64,000 bases of DNA, from NCBI RefSeq assembly GCF_900091455.1, contig NZ_LT607412.1, positions 2,294,001-2,358,000 on the forward strand. Direction: 5' to 3'. This DNA is from Micromonospora coriariae. GTDB lineage: Bacteria; Actinomycetota; Actinomycetes; Mycobacteriales; Micromonosporaceae. Below the pieces are notes generated by a model. That model had not been told where the DNA came from, did not search any database, and worked only from the letters and a program-made list of their open reading frames with translations. Position 1 is the stretch's first letter. The number at the start of each line of letters is the position of its first letter. Made by a program: the position numbers and the translations under genes. Below, in pieces: positions 27,121-36,370 of this stretch.

Positions 27121-28350
27121 ATGAACGACACCACCCGCACCCCCGCCCCCGACAGCGCCCGCACCAGCCCGATCCGGGCCGGCGCCGGCGCTGTGCTCAC
27201 CACCGTGGCCTGCGTGCTGCCCGTCTTCCTGCTCGGCGGCCTCGCCGTGCAGATGGGCGCCGACCTCGGGTTCTCGCCGGCCGGTCTGGGCCTGGCAGTG
27301 GCCGTCTACTTCGGGGTCAGCGCGCTGGCCTCGGTGCCCTCCGGTCGTCTGGTCGAGCGGTACGGGCCGGCAATGGTGGCCCGCTGCGGCATCGTGCTGG
27401 CCGCCGGGTCGATGCTTGCCGTGGCGGTGTTCGCCCGGTCGTACCCGGCGCTGGTCGCGCTGCTGGCGCTCAGCGCCACCGCGAACGCCCTCGGCCAGTT
27501 GGCCAGCAACGCCGTTCTGGCGCAGCACGTCCCGGCCCGTCGGCAGGGGCTGTCGTTCGGCGTCAAGCAGTCGGCCATCCCGGTCTCCACCCTGCTGGCC
27601 GGGGCGGCGGTGCCCACCATCGCGCTCACCGCCGGCTGGCGCTGGGCGTTCGTGGCCGCCGCCGGTGCGGCGCTGACCACGCTGCCCGCCGTACCCCGGC
27701 AGATGCCCGACCGCGCCCGGCGGGCCGACGCCAAGCGTGCTGGCCGTGCCACGGTGGCGCTGGTGGTGATCGGTGTGGCGGCGACACTGGCCGCGGCCGC
27801 CGCCAACGCGCTTGGCACGTTCCTGGTGGACTCAGCGGCCGCCCGTGGGCTCTCACCGGGCCTCGCCGGTCTCACGCTGACCCTGGGCAGCGCGGTCTGC
27901 GTGGTGGCCCGTGTCGGTGCCGGCTGGCTGGCCGACCGCCGTACCGGCGGTCACGTCGCGCTCATCGCCGCGATGCTGGTGGTCGGTGCCGGCGGGTTGG
28001 GCCTGCTCGCGTTGACCGGCGCGGTGCCGCTGGTGGCCGGCGTGGTACTCGGCTTCGGCCTGGGCTGGGCCTGGCCCGGTCTGATGAACTTCGCGGTGGT
28101 CCGGCTCCACCCGCAGGCCCCGGCCGCCGCCACCTCGATCACCCAGACCGGGGTGTACGCGGGCGGCTGTCTCGGCCCACTGAGCCTCGGCCCGCTCGCC
28201 GCCCACCTCGGCTACCCGGCGATGTGGACCACCGCGGCGGTGTCCATGCTGCTCGCCGCCGCTCTGATGCTCGTCGGCAGTCGCCTGCTGACCCGCATCG
28301 CCGCCGGGGCGAACCGAACCGGAGATCAGCTGGTGCGGTCGGCGATGTAG
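27121..28350 (+). CDS. MFS transporter (cyanate/nitrate-type CynX-like branch)
   Basis: 409-residue major facilitator superfamily protein with twelve predicted transmembrane helices. The loop between helices 2 and 3 contains the family motif as SVPSGRLVERYGP, and its repeat in the second half reads GAGWLADRRTG. The second half has the pattern LGWAWPGLMNFAVVRLHPQA followed by ITQTGVYAGGCLGPL, which resembles the CynX/NimT-like branch. The substrate is unknown, perhaps a carboxylate, given the divergent IclR regulator. TAGGTT ends 9 nt upstream of the ATG. Its last 25 bases overlap the end of the convergent polyprenyl synthase gene. Confidence 0.88.
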   Translation: MNDTTRTPAPDSARTSPIRAGAGAVLTTVACVLPVFLLGGLAVQMGADLGFSPAGLGLAVAVYFGVSALASVPSGRLVERYGPAMVARCGIVLAAGSMLAVAVFARSYPALVALLALSATANALGQLASNAVLAQHVPARRQGLSFGVKQSAIPVSTLLAGAAVPTIALTAGWRWAFVAAAGAALTTLPAVPRQMPDRARRADAKRAGRATVALVVIGVAATLAAAAANALGTFLVDSAAARGLSPGLAGLTLTLGSAVCVVARVGAGWLADRRTGGHVALIAAMLVVGAGGLGLLALTGAVPLVAGVVLGFGLGWAWPGLMNFAVVRLHPQAPAAATSITQTGVYAGGCLGPLSLGPLAAHLGYPAMWTTAAVSMLLAAALMLVGSRLLTRIAAGANRTGDQLVRSAM

Positions 28351-29399
28351 TCGCAGAGCGATTCGAGGGCGCGGCGGGACGGGCTGGCCGGAAGCGGAGC
28401 CAGGCGCTCGCGAGCGTCCTCGGCGTAGCTGCGCACGGTCTCCCGGGCACGCTTGAGCGCCGGGCTCTCCCGGAGCAGCCCCAGCGCCTCGGCGTGCAGC
28501 GCGTCGTCGGTCAGCGGGCCGGTGGCCAGGATCTCCCGCAGCCGCACCGAGGACGCGTCGAAGTCGTCCGCCGCCTGGGCGTAGAGCACCGGCAGCGTGG
28601 GGACGCCCTCGCGCAGGTCCGTGCCGGGCGTCTTGCCGGACTGCACCGACTCGGAGGCGATGTCCAGCAGGTCGTCGGAGAGTTGGAAGGCGACGCCGAT
28701 CGTCTCGCCGTATCCGGCCAGCGCCTCGATGTGCTCGGCGGAGGCGCCACCGAACATGCCGCCGAACTGGGCCGACGTGGCGATCAGGGAGCCCGTCTTC
28801 TCGGCGATCACGCTCAGGTAGTGCGCGACCGGGTCGTCGCCGGCGCGCGGCCCGACGGTCTCGGCGATCTGGCCGTGCACCAGGCGGGCAAAGGTCCGCG
28901 CCTGCAACCGGACCGCCTCCGGACCCAGCTCGGCCGCGATGTCGGCGGCCCGGGCGAAGAGGTAGTCACCGACCAGGATGGCCACCGAGTTGGTCCAGCG
29001 GGAGTTCGCGCTCGGCGCGCCCCGGCGCACGTCCGCCTCGTCCATCACGTCGTCGTGGTACAGCGTGGCCAGGTGGGTGAGCTCCATCACCACCGCCGCG
29101 GAGACCACCCTCGGGCTGGTGGCGTCACCGAACTGGGCGCCCAGCGCCACCAGCAACGGCCGGAACCGCTTCCCGCCGGCCTCGAGGAGATGCCGGGCGG
29201 CCTCGGTGACGAACGGGTCGGCGCTGGCCACACTGGCCCGCAGCTCGACCTCGACCGCGTCCAGCAGCCTCAGCACGGACGCCTCGACGCGGGGATCGGC
29301 GAGATGAAGGCCGAGCGCGCCGAACTGACTCGTGCTCGCCCGACCCCGGCGACCGCCGGAGCCGGTGGCACCTGAACGCTCGCCAGCCGGAATCACCAC
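28326..29399 (-). CDS. Long-chain polyprenyl diphosphate synthase (menaquinone side chain)
   Basis: 357-residue trans-isoprenyl diphosphate synthase. It condenses isopentenyl diphosphate units onto an allylic primer. The first Asp-rich motif is DDVMDEADVRRG, the second is DDLLDIASES; both bind magnesium and diphosphate. The residues upstream of the first motif are small to medium (LATLYH), consistent with a long-chain product such as the C40-C45 chain of menaquinone. Its position directly after the nuo operon and near menG, menJ, mqnC and mqnA supports a menaquinone role (inference). A CATGGT hexamer lies 6 nt before the GTG start; a GTG one codon later is equally possible. Confidence 0.9.
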   Translation of the reverse strand: MVIPAGERSGATGSGGRRGRASTSQFGALGLHLADPRVEASVLRLLDAVEVELRASVASADPFVTEAARHLLEAGGKRFRPLLVALGAQFGDATSPRVVSAAVVMELTHLATLYHDDVMDEADVRRGAPSANSRWTNSVAILVGDYLFARAADIAAELGPEAVRLQARTFARLVHGQIAETVGPRAGDDPVAHYLSVIAEKTGSLIATSAQFGGMFGGASAEHIEALAGYGETIGVAFQLSDDLLDIASESVQSGKTPGTDLREGVPTLPVLYAQAADDFDASSVRLREILATGPLTDDALHAEALGLLRESPALKRARETVRSYAEDARERLAPLPASPSRRALESLCDYIADRTS

Positions 29400-29448
29400 G
29401 CATCAACCATGCCACACCCGTTCTACCTGCTCCGGGCCGGGGATACGC

Positions 29449-29486
29449 ACCGGGGGCCGGCACGCGAACGCGTGCCGGCCCCCGGT
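29449..29486 (-). terminator. Terminator of the nuo operon
   Basis: Perfect 18-bp stem (29449-29466 with 29469-29486) beginning 15 nt beyond the nuoN stop. It separates nuo from the polyprenyl synthase gene. Confidence 0.88.
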
Positions 29487-29500
29487 TGCCGATGCTCTGG

Positions 29501-31054
29501 TCATCGGACGAAGTCGGCGGCTCCCGTCGCCAGGTCGAGCAGCGGCGCCGGGGCGATGCCCAGCACCAGGGTGGCCAGCACGCCGATCATCAGCGCGGCG
29601 GAGGTGAGGCCGCCGGGCACGGTGACGGTCGGCGTGGACTCGCCCGGCTCGGACAGCCACATCATCACCACGACCCGCAGGTACGGGAAGGCCAGCACCA
29701 TGCTGGTCAGCACACCGGCGATCACCAGCCACGCCTGACCGCCGTCCAGCGCCGCCCCGAAGACCGCGAACTTGCTCATGAAGCCGCTGGTCAGCGGGAT
29801 GCCGGCGAAGGCCAGCAGGATGAACGTGAACAGTCCGGCGAAGAACGGCGAGCGCCGGCCCAGCCCGGCCCAGCGGGACAGGTGGGTGGCCTCCCCGTCG
29901 TCGTCCCGGACCAGGGTCACCACCGCGAACGCGGCCAGCACCGAGAAGCCGTACGCGACCAGGTAGAACATCGTGCCGGCGAGGCCTTCACGACTCGGCG
30001 CCAGCACGCCGACCAGCAGGTAGCCGGCGTTGGCGATCGAGGAGTACGCGAGCAGCCGCTTGATGTCGGTCTGGGTGACCGCGAGCACCGCGCCGACCAG
30101 CATGGTCAGCACCGCCACCGCGCCGAGCACCGGAGTGAAGTCCCAGGCGGCGCCGGCGAACGCGACGTGGAAGACGCGCAGCAGCGCGCCGAACGCGGCG
30201 ACCTTGGTGCAGGCGGCCATGAACCCGGTGACCGGGGTCGGCGCACCCTGGTAGACGTCCGGCGTCCACACGTGGAACGGGGCCGCCCCGGCCTTGAAGA
30301 GCAGACCGATGGCGAGCAGCGCCATGCCGGCGAAGAGCAGCACCGGGCTGGCCGGCGACTCGGTCACCGCCGCGTTGATGGTGGCGAAGTCGACCCCGGC
30401 CACGCGGCCCGGGATGCCGGCGGTGAAGCCGTAGATCAGGGCCACACCGAACAGGAAGAACGCCGAGGCGTACGCGCCGAGCAGGAAGTACTTCATCGCC
30501 GCCTCCTGGCTCAGCAGCCGCCGGCGACGAGCCAGCGCGCAGAGCAGGTACAGCGGGAGCGAGAAGACCTCCAGCGCGATGAACATGGTCAGCAGGTCGT
30601 TCGCCGCCACGAAGATCAGCATGCCGCCGATCGCGAACGTGGTGAGCGGGTAGACCTCGGTGAGGCCGTTGCGCCCCTCGGCCTGCCGCCGGTCGTCGGC
30701 CGACTCCGCGGTCACCGCAGCCTGGGCGACGAACGCCCCGCCGCGCTCCACCGAGCGGTCACCGATCAGCAGCAGCGCCATCGCGGCCAGCACCAGGATC
30801 GCGCCCTGGAGGAAGAGCGTCGGCCCGTCCACCGCGAGGGCCTGACCGGCGGTGATGATCCGGTCGTCGGCGTTGAGGACCACCATGGTCAGCGCGGCGA
30901 GGACGGCCAGCAGGGCCAGCGTCAGCTGCACGACGTGCCGCAGGCGCCGGGGAACGAAGGCCTCGACCAGCACGCCGAGCAGAGCGACGCCCAGCATGAT
31001 CATGATCGGGGCGAGCGCCGCGTAGTTGAGCGACGGCAGTTTCAACTCGGTCAT
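29501..31054 (-). CDS. nuoN: NADH-quinone oxidoreductase subunit N
   Basis: 517-residue polytopic membrane subunit of respiratory complex I, one of three antiporter-like proton-pumping subunits. About 14 transmembrane helices; the antiporter core includes LLTMFIALEVFSLPLYLL (with the conserved Glu), LLFKAGAAPFHVWTPDVYQG (conserved Lys and a broken helix) and LLAYSSIANAGYLLVG. Last gene of the nuoA-N operon, 52 nt after nuoM, and followed by a strong terminator. Confidence 0.97.
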   Translation of the reverse strand: MTELKLPSLNYAALAPIMIMLGVALLGVLVEAFVPRRLRHVVQLTLALLAVLAALTMVVLNADDRIITAGQALAVDGPTLFLQGAILVLAAMALLLIGDRSVERGGAFVAQAAVTAESADDRRQAEGRNGLTEVYPLTTFAIGGMLIFVAANDLLTMFIALEVFSLPLYLLCALARRRRLLSQEAAMKYFLLGAYASAFFLFGVALIYGFTAGIPGRVAGVDFATINAAVTESPASPVLLFAGMALLAIGLLFKAGAAPFHVWTPDVYQGAPTPVTGFMAACTKVAAFGALLRVFHVAFAGAAWDFTPVLGAVAVLTMLVGAVLAVTQTDIKRLLAYSSIANAGYLLVGVLAPSREGLAGTMFYLVAYGFSVLAAFAVVTLVRDDDGEATHLSRWAGLGRRSPFFAGLFTFILLAFAGIPLTSGFMSKFAVFGAALDGGQAWLVIAGVLTSMVLAFPYLRVVVMMWLSEPGESTPTVTVPGGLTSAALMIGVLATLVLGIAPAPLLDLATGAADFVR

Positions 31055-31064
31055 CGGGCCGGCC

Positions 31065-31105
31065 TTTCGTTCACGACTGCGGGGCTCGCAAGCTCACTCC
31101 TCGCG
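31065..31105. repeat. Possible dispersed repeat in the nuoM-nuoN gap
   Basis: Read on the minus strand, the 52-base gap holds CGCGAGGAGTGAGCTTGCGA followed by GCCCCGCAGTCGTGAACGAA. From memory, near-identical sequences are scattered through Micromonospora and Salinispora genomes; this is unverified here. It is unusual filler for an operon whose other joints mostly overlap, and GAGGAG within it could not serve nuoN at this distance. Confidence 0.35.
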
Positions 31106-31106
31106 T

Positions 31107-32642
31107 TCACCGGCGCGCCTCCTGGACGGTGCCACCCACCGACGGGGCGGGGTCGGTCCTGCCGATGTCGTCCATGGTCGCCTGGACGGCGGGGTTGATC
31201 ACATCAGTGACCGGCTTGGGGTAGAAGCCGAGCAGCACGATCAGCGCGATCAGCGGGGCGACCACGACCTTCTCGCGCAGGTTGAGGTCCCGACGCATGC
31301 CGTCGACCTCGGTCAGTGCCGGGTTGAGCGTGCCCTGGGTGGTGCGCTGCACCATCCACAACACGTAGGCGGCGGCCAGGATGATGCCGAGCGTGGCGAT
31401 GACCGCGACCGGCTTGTTCACCGTGAAGGTGCCGATCAGCACCAGGAACTCGGAGATGAACGGCGCGGTGCCCGGCAGCGCGAGCGAGGCGAGACCAGCG
31501 AAGAAGAACACCCCGGCGAGCACCGGAACCAGCTTGCCGGCACCGCCGAAGTCACTGATCAGGGCCGAGCCACGTCGGGCGACCAGCATGCCCACCACCA
31601 GGAAGAGCAGGCCGGTGGCCAGACCGTGGTTGAGCATGTAGAGCACCGCGCCGGTGCCGGCCTGGGTGGTGAAGGCGAAGATGCCCACCCCGATGAACCC
31701 GAAGTGCGCGATCGAGGTGTACGACACCAGCCGCTTGAGGTCGTTCTGGCCGACCGCCAACAGCGCGGCGTAGATGATGCCGATCACGCCCAGCGCCAGC
31801 GCCCACGGCGCGAACCACTTCGACGCCTCGGGGAACAGCGGCAGGCAGTAGCGCAGGATGCCGAACGTGCCGACCTTGTCCAGCACGCCGACCAGCAGCG
31901 CCGCGGCGCCCGCCGGTGCGGCGCCACCGGCGTCCGGCAGCCAGGTGTGGAACGGGAAGAACGGTGCCTTGATGGCGAACGCGAGGAAGAAGCCCAGGAA
32001 CAGCCAGCGCTCGGTGCCGGTGCTGATGTCGACCTGCGACAGCGCCTGCCAGTCGAAGGTCTTCCCGCCGACCACCCACAGCCCGATCACCGCGGCCAGC
32101 ATGAACAGGCCGCCGACGAGCGAGTAGAGGAAGAACTTCACAGCCGCGTACTGCCGCTGGTGGCCGCCGTAGCTGCCGATCAGGAAGTACATCGGTACCA
32201 GCATGACCTCGAAGAACACGTAGAACAGGAAGACGTCGGCGGCGGCGAAGACGCCGATCATCGTGCACTCGAGGACCAGCAGCAGCGCGAAGTAGACGGG
32301 CACCGACCGCTTCGACGACTCCGCGTCGTGCCAGGACGCCAGGATCACCAGCGGAACCAGCACCGCGATCAGCATCAGCATCACCAGCGCGATGCCGTCG
32401 GCGGCGAAGGTGAAGCTGACGCCCCAGTCCGGGATCCACGAGTACGACTCGCGGAACTGGAACCGGTCACCGCCGGCGTTGAAGCTGACCCACATCACCA
32501 CCGAGAGCACCAGCACCAGCAGCGACCAGGCGAACGCCACCTGCTTGGCCAGCTCCGGCCGGTGGCGCGGCAGGAACGCCACCACCAGGGCGCCGACCAG
32601 CGGCGCCACGGTGAGCACCGAGAGGAACGGGAAGTTGGACAT
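31107..32642 (-). CDS. nuoM: NADH-quinone oxidoreductase subunit M
   Basis: 511-residue antiporter-like membrane subunit of complex I. Characteristic segments are FFEVMLVPMYFLIG (conserved Glu), AFAIKAPFFPFHTWLPDAGG (conserved Lys and His) and KRLVSYTSIAHFGFIGVG. About 14 transmembrane helices. It follows nuoL after 64 nt and precedes nuoN; the extra spacing on both sides contrasts with the overlapping joints elsewhere in the operon. Confidence 0.97.
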   Translation of the reverse strand: MSNFPFLSVLTVAPLVGALVVAFLPRHRPELAKQVAFAWSLLVLVLSVVMWVSFNAGGDRFQFRESYSWIPDWGVSFTFAADGIALVMLMLIAVLVPLVILASWHDAESSKRSVPVYFALLLVLECTMIGVFAAADVFLFYVFFEVMLVPMYFLIGSYGGHQRQYAAVKFFLYSLVGGLFMLAAVIGLWVVGGKTFDWQALSQVDISTGTERWLFLGFFLAFAIKAPFFPFHTWLPDAGGAAPAGAAALLVGVLDKVGTFGILRYCLPLFPEASKWFAPWALALGVIGIIYAALLAVGQNDLKRLVSYTSIAHFGFIGVGIFAFTTQAGTGAVLYMLNHGLATGLLFLVVGMLVARRGSALISDFGGAGKLVPVLAGVFFFAGLASLALPGTAPFISEFLVLIGTFTVNKPVAVIATLGIILAAAYVLWMVQRTTQGTLNPALTEVDGMRRDLNLREKVVVAPLIALIVLLGFYPKPVTDVINPAVQATMDDIGRTDPAPSVGGTVQEARR

Positions 32643-32706
32643 TATGCGGCCTTACCTCCGTCGTCACTGCGTGGTCCGCCGGCGGGGGCGGCCGGAAAGA
32701 GGTCGA

Positions 32707-34632
32707 TCACGCCAACCACCCGGCCTGCACCGCCAGGAACGCCGCCATCACCAGCAGCGCACCGGCCAGGATCGAGGTGGCGTACGAGCGGACGAAGCCG
32801 GTCTGCAGCCGCCGGAGCCGGCCCGAGCCGCCGCCTACCGCGGCGGCGAGCCCGTTGACCAGCCCGTCGACGCCCCGGTTGTCGAGGAAGACCAGCGCCC
32901 GGGTGAGGAAGATGCCGGGCTTCTCGAAGACCGCCTCGTTCACCGCATCGGTGTAGAGGTTGCGCCGGGCGGCGGTGACCAGCACGCCGGCCGGCTGCGG
33001 CGCGGTGGCCGTACCGGCCCGGAAGAGGAACCAGGCCAGCCCGGCGCCGAGCACGGTGACGAGCAGCGACAGCGTGGTGATGACGGCGTGCGAGAGGACC
33101 GCCTCGTGCTCGGCATGCTCGCCGCCCAACCCGGCGGTCGCCGTCAGCCAGTCCGGCACCGACGTCGCGAGCAGGAAACCGGCGCCGACCGAGCCGACCG
33201 CCAGCAGGACCAGCGGGATGGTCATCAGTGCCGGCGACTCGTGCGGGTGCTCGATGTCCTCGGTCCACCGCTTCGGGCCGTGGAAGGTGAGCACGAAGAG
33301 CCGGGTCATGTAGAACGCGGTCAGCCCGGCGCCGAGCAGCGCCGCCCCGCCGAAGAGCCAGGCGGTCCAGTCCGCCCGCTCGAAGGCGGCCACGATGATC
33401 GGCTCCTTGGAGAAGAAGCCGGAGAACGGGAACATGCCGATGATGGCCAGCCAGCCCATCATGAAGGTCAACCAGGTGATCTTCATGTACTTCGACAGCC
33501 CGCCGAAGCGGCGGATGTCCACCTGGTCCTTCATCCCGTGCATGACCGAGCCGGCGCCCAGGAACATGTTGGCCTTGAAGAAGCCGTGCGCCAGCAGGTG
33601 CACGATGGCCAGCGCGTACGCGCCGCCACCCAGGCCGACGCCGACGAACATGTAACCGATCTGACTCACCGTCGACCAGGCGAGCACCCGCTTGATGTCG
33701 TCCTTGGCCGCGCCGATGATGCAGCCGATCAACAGGGTGAGCGCACCGACGCTGACCACCACGAGCTGGAGCGTCGAGTTGGCGGAGAAGATCGGGTTGG
33801 ACCGGGCGATCAGGTAGACGCCCGCGGTGACCATGGTGGCGGCGTGGATGAGCGCCGACACCGGAGTGGGGCCCTCCATCGCGTCCGGCAGCCACGCCTG
33901 CAGCGGGAACTGGCCGGACTTGCCGGTCGCGCCGAGCAGCAGCAGCAGGCCGAGCACAAGCACGGTCGAGCCGGCCAGCGCGCCGACGCCGTTGAACACC
34001 TCGTCGTACTGGGTGGTGCCCAGGGTGGCGAACATGATGAAGATGCCGATGGCCAGGCCGGCGTCGCCGACCCGGTTCATCAGGAACGCCTTCTTGCCGG
34101 CGGTGGCGGCGCTCGGCCGCCCGTACCAGAAGGAGATCAGCAGGTACGACGCCAGACCGACGCCCTCCCAGCCGAAGTACAGCATCACGTAGTTGTTGCC
34201 GAGCACCAGCAGCAGCATGGCCGCGACGAACAGGTTGAAGTACGCGAAGAACCGGCGGCGGCCCGCGTCGTGCGCCATGTACTCCACTGCGTACAGGTGG
34301 ATCAGGAAACCCACGCCGGTGATCAGGAGGACGAAGACGGCGGCCAGCGGGTCGAACAGCAGGCCGAAGTCGACCCGCAGATCACCGACCGCGATGAAGT
34401 CCCAGAGGCTCAGCTCGACCGACTTGTTCTCCAGGCCACGCAGCTGGAAGAAGGAGGCCAGGCCGAGCACGAACGCGGCACCGATGGCGGCGACGCCCAA
34501 CCAGTGCCCCCAGCGATCGGCCCGCCGGCCGAGCAGCAGCAGGATGGCCGCGCTGACCAGCGGGATCGCCACGAGCAGCCAGACGCTGCCGAGCAAGCCC
34601 GTGGCACCGGCGTACTGCACAGTCTCTTCCAC
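32707..34632 (-). CDS. nuoL: NADH-quinone oxidoreductase subunit L
   Basis: 641-residue membrane subunit at the distal end of the complex I arm. The antiporter core includes YFGWEGVGLASYLLI (conserved Glu), KSGQFPLQAWLPDAMEGPTPV (conserved Lys) and KRVLAWSTVSQIGYMFVG. The C-terminal part has the long amphipathic lateral helix region and final membrane anchor expected of NuoL (residues ~540-640). Starts 11 nt downstream of nuoK. Confidence 0.97.
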   Translation of the reverse strand: MEETVQYAGATGLLGSVWLLVAIPLVSAAILLLLGRRADRWGHWLGVAAIGAAFVLGLASFFQLRGLENKSVELSLWDFIAVGDLRVDFGLLFDPLAAVFVLLITGVGFLIHLYAVEYMAHDAGRRRFFAYFNLFVAAMLLLVLGNNYVMLYFGWEGVGLASYLLISFWYGRPSAATAGKKAFLMNRVGDAGLAIGIFIMFATLGTTQYDEVFNGVGALAGSTVLVLGLLLLLGATGKSGQFPLQAWLPDAMEGPTPVSALIHAATMVTAGVYLIARSNPIFSANSTLQLVVVSVGALTLLIGCIIGAAKDDIKRVLAWSTVSQIGYMFVGVGLGGGAYALAIVHLLAHGFFKANMFLGAGSVMHGMKDQVDIRRFGGLSKYMKITWLTFMMGWLAIIGMFPFSGFFSKEPIIVAAFERADWTAWLFGGAALLGAGLTAFYMTRLFVLTFHGPKRWTEDIEHPHESPALMTIPLVLLAVGSVGAGFLLATSVPDWLTATAGLGGEHAEHEAVLSHAVITTLSLLVTVLGAGLAWFLFRAGTATAPQPAGVLVTAARRNLYTDAVNEAVFEKPGIFLTRALVFLDNRGVDGLVNGLAAAVGGGSGRLRRLQTGFVRSYATSILAGALLVMAAFLAVQAGWLA

Positions 34633-34643
34633 TTGCTTGCCCC

Positions 34644-34961
34644 TTAGTACTTGAGCAGGTTGGCGTCGTCGACGCTCGCGGAGCGTCGAGTCCGGAAGAT
34701 CGACATGATGATCGCGAGACCGACCACGACCTCAGCCGCCGCCACCACCATCACGAAGAACGCCATGATCTGACCGTTGAGGTCACCGTTGATCCGGCTG
34801 AAGGTGACCAGCGTCAGGTTGGCCGCGTTGAGCATCAGCTCCACGCACATGAACAGCACTATCGCGTTGCGCCGGACGAGCACCCCGGCGGCGCCGATGG
34901 TGAACAGCACCGCGGCGAGTACCAGGTAGTAGTTCGGCTCGACCGAGAAGAACCCGTCCAT
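34644..34961 (-). CDS. nuoK: NADH-quinone oxidoreductase subunit K
   Basis: 105-residue membrane subunit with three helices. [17 protein letters not shown] carries the buried Glu near residue 36 and [12 protein letters not shown] the second Glu near 72, both part of the proton path. The ATG overlaps the nuoJ stop (TAATG), implying coupled translation. Confidence 0.97.
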   Translation of the reverse strand: MDGFFSVEPNYYLVLAAVLFTIGAAGVLVRRNAIVLFMCVELMLNAANLTLVTFSRINGDLNGQIMAFFVMVVAAAEVVVGLAIIMSIFRTRRSASVDDANLLKY

Positions 34962-35731
34962 TACTTGTCCGTCCCCTTCAGCGAGGTCTCCTCGGCGGTC
35001 AGCTCGCGCTGCGGAAGGATCGCCGGGGTGCTGCGGTCGGTCAGGCGGCCGTCGGGCAGCCGGGCCGGGGTGGCCACCGAGGAAGAGGTCGCGAAGACTC
35101 CGGGGCCCGGCTTGGGGCCGGGATAGTTACCCGGAGCGAAGCGCGCCCGCATGGTGGCCGGCTGGTCCATCTTGTCCTGCTTGCGCCGCTCGACGTGCGC
35201 CAGCACCATGGCGCCGACCGCCGCGGTGATCAGCAGCGCCGAGGTCAGCTCGAACGCGAAGACGTACTTGGTGAACAGCAGACGGGCGATGCCTTGCACG
35301 TTCCCCTCCGCGTTGGCCTGCTCCAGGCCGACCGCGGTGGTCTCGTCCAGCGCCTGGTAGACGCCGCTGCCGATCAGGCCGGCGAAGCCCAGCCCGAGCG
35401 CGATCGCGGCGACCCGCTGGCCGCGTAGCGTCTCGATCAGTGAGTCCGAGGAGTCCCGGCCGACCAGCATCAGCACGAACAGGAAGAGCATCATGATCGC
35501 GCCGGTGTAGACGATGATCTGCACCATGCCGATGAACGGACCGGCCTGGAGCACGTAGAACACGCCCAGGCAGAGCATCGTCAGCACCAGCCAGAGCGCC
35601 GAGTGCACGGCGTTGCGCGCCGCCACCATGCCGATCGCCCCGATCAACGCCAGCGGGGCGAGGATCCAGAAGGTGACCGCCTCGCCGCCGGGCACCGAAC
35701 CCGCCGCGGCGAGCACCGTCTCCGTGGTCAT
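34961..35731 (-). CDS. nuoJ: NADH-quinone oxidoreductase subunit J, extended C-terminus
   Basis: 256-residue membrane subunit with five helices; [21 protein letters not shown] is the family's helix 3, known to rotate during turnover. After the last helix ([19 protein letters not shown], ending near residue 180) comes a ~75-residue hydrophilic tail rich in Pro, Thr and Arg, longer than in E. coli NuoJ and usual in actinobacteria. Overlaps nuoI by 4 nt (ATGA). Confidence 0.96.
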   Translation of the reverse strand: MTTETVLAAAGSVPGGEAVTFWILAPLALIGAIGMVAARNAVHSALWLVLTMLCLGVFYVLQAGPFIGMVQIIVYTGAIMMLFLFVLMLVGRDSSDSLIETLRGQRVAAIALGLGFAGLIGSGVYQALDETTAVGLEQANAEGNVQGIARLLFTKYVFAFELTSALLITAAVGAMVLAHVERRKQDKMDQPATMRARFAPGNYPGPKPGPGVFATSSSVATPARLPDGRLTDRSTPAILPQRELTAEETSLKGTDK

Positions 35732-36369
35732 GCTCCGTCTCCCTTACCCGCGCCGGCTCGCTGGGCCGCCTGCTCGGCGCCCGGGAACGTCACGCCGGGG
35801 TGCTCCTCGACCTGGTAGCGGCCGGGGCCCATCGGGGACTTCTCCGCACCGGCGGAGGTGCCCGGGTTGTCCAACGCGCCCACGTAGTAGTCCTTCTCGC
35901 TGTCACCCAGACGCATCGGGTGCGGCGGCTGCTCCATGCCTTCGAGCAGCGGTGCGAGCAGCTGCTCCTTGGTGAAGATCAGATCCTGCCGGTTGTCCCG
36001 GGCCAGCTCGTACTCGTTGCTCATGGTGAGCGAACGGGTCGGGCAGGCCTCGATGCACAACCCGCAGAAGATGCACCGGGCGTAGTTGATCTGGTAGACG
36101 CTGGCGTACCGCTCGCCCGGCGAGAAACGCTGCTCGTCGGTGTTGTCGCCACCCTCGACGAAGATCGCGTCCGCCGGGCAGGCCCAGGCGCACAGCTCAC
36201 AGCCGATGCACTTCTCCAGCCCGTCCGGGTGCCGGTTGAGGATGTGCCGCCCGTGGTAGCGCGGCGCCGACACCGGCGGCTTGAACGGGTAGTCGGTGGT
36301 GACGACCTTCCTGAACATGTGCGAGAAGGTGACCCCGAAGCCCTTGAACGTTCCGGTGATCGTGCCCAC
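35728..36369 (-). CDS. nuoI: NADH-quinone oxidoreductase subunit I (two 4Fe-4S clusters)
   Basis: 213-residue peripheral subunit that holds clusters N6a and N6b on the path to the quinone. The two ferredoxin motifs are [16 protein letters not shown] and [16 protein letters not shown]. The N-terminal helix ([17 protein letters not shown]) lies on the membrane. GTG start one base after the nuoH stop. The C-terminal tail after residue ~160 is Gly/Pro-rich. Confidence 0.97.
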   Translation of the reverse strand: MGTITGTFKGFGVTFSHMFRKVVTTDYPFKPPVSAPRYHGRHILNRHPDGLEKCIGCELCAWACPADAIFVEGGDNTDEQRFSPGERYASVYQINYARCIFCGLCIEACPTRSLTMSNEYELARDNRQDLIFTKEQLLAPLLEGMEQPPHPMRLGDSEKDYYVGALDNPGTSAGAEKSPMGPGRYQVEEHPGVTFPGAEQAAQRAGAGKGDGA

Positions 36370-36370
36370 G

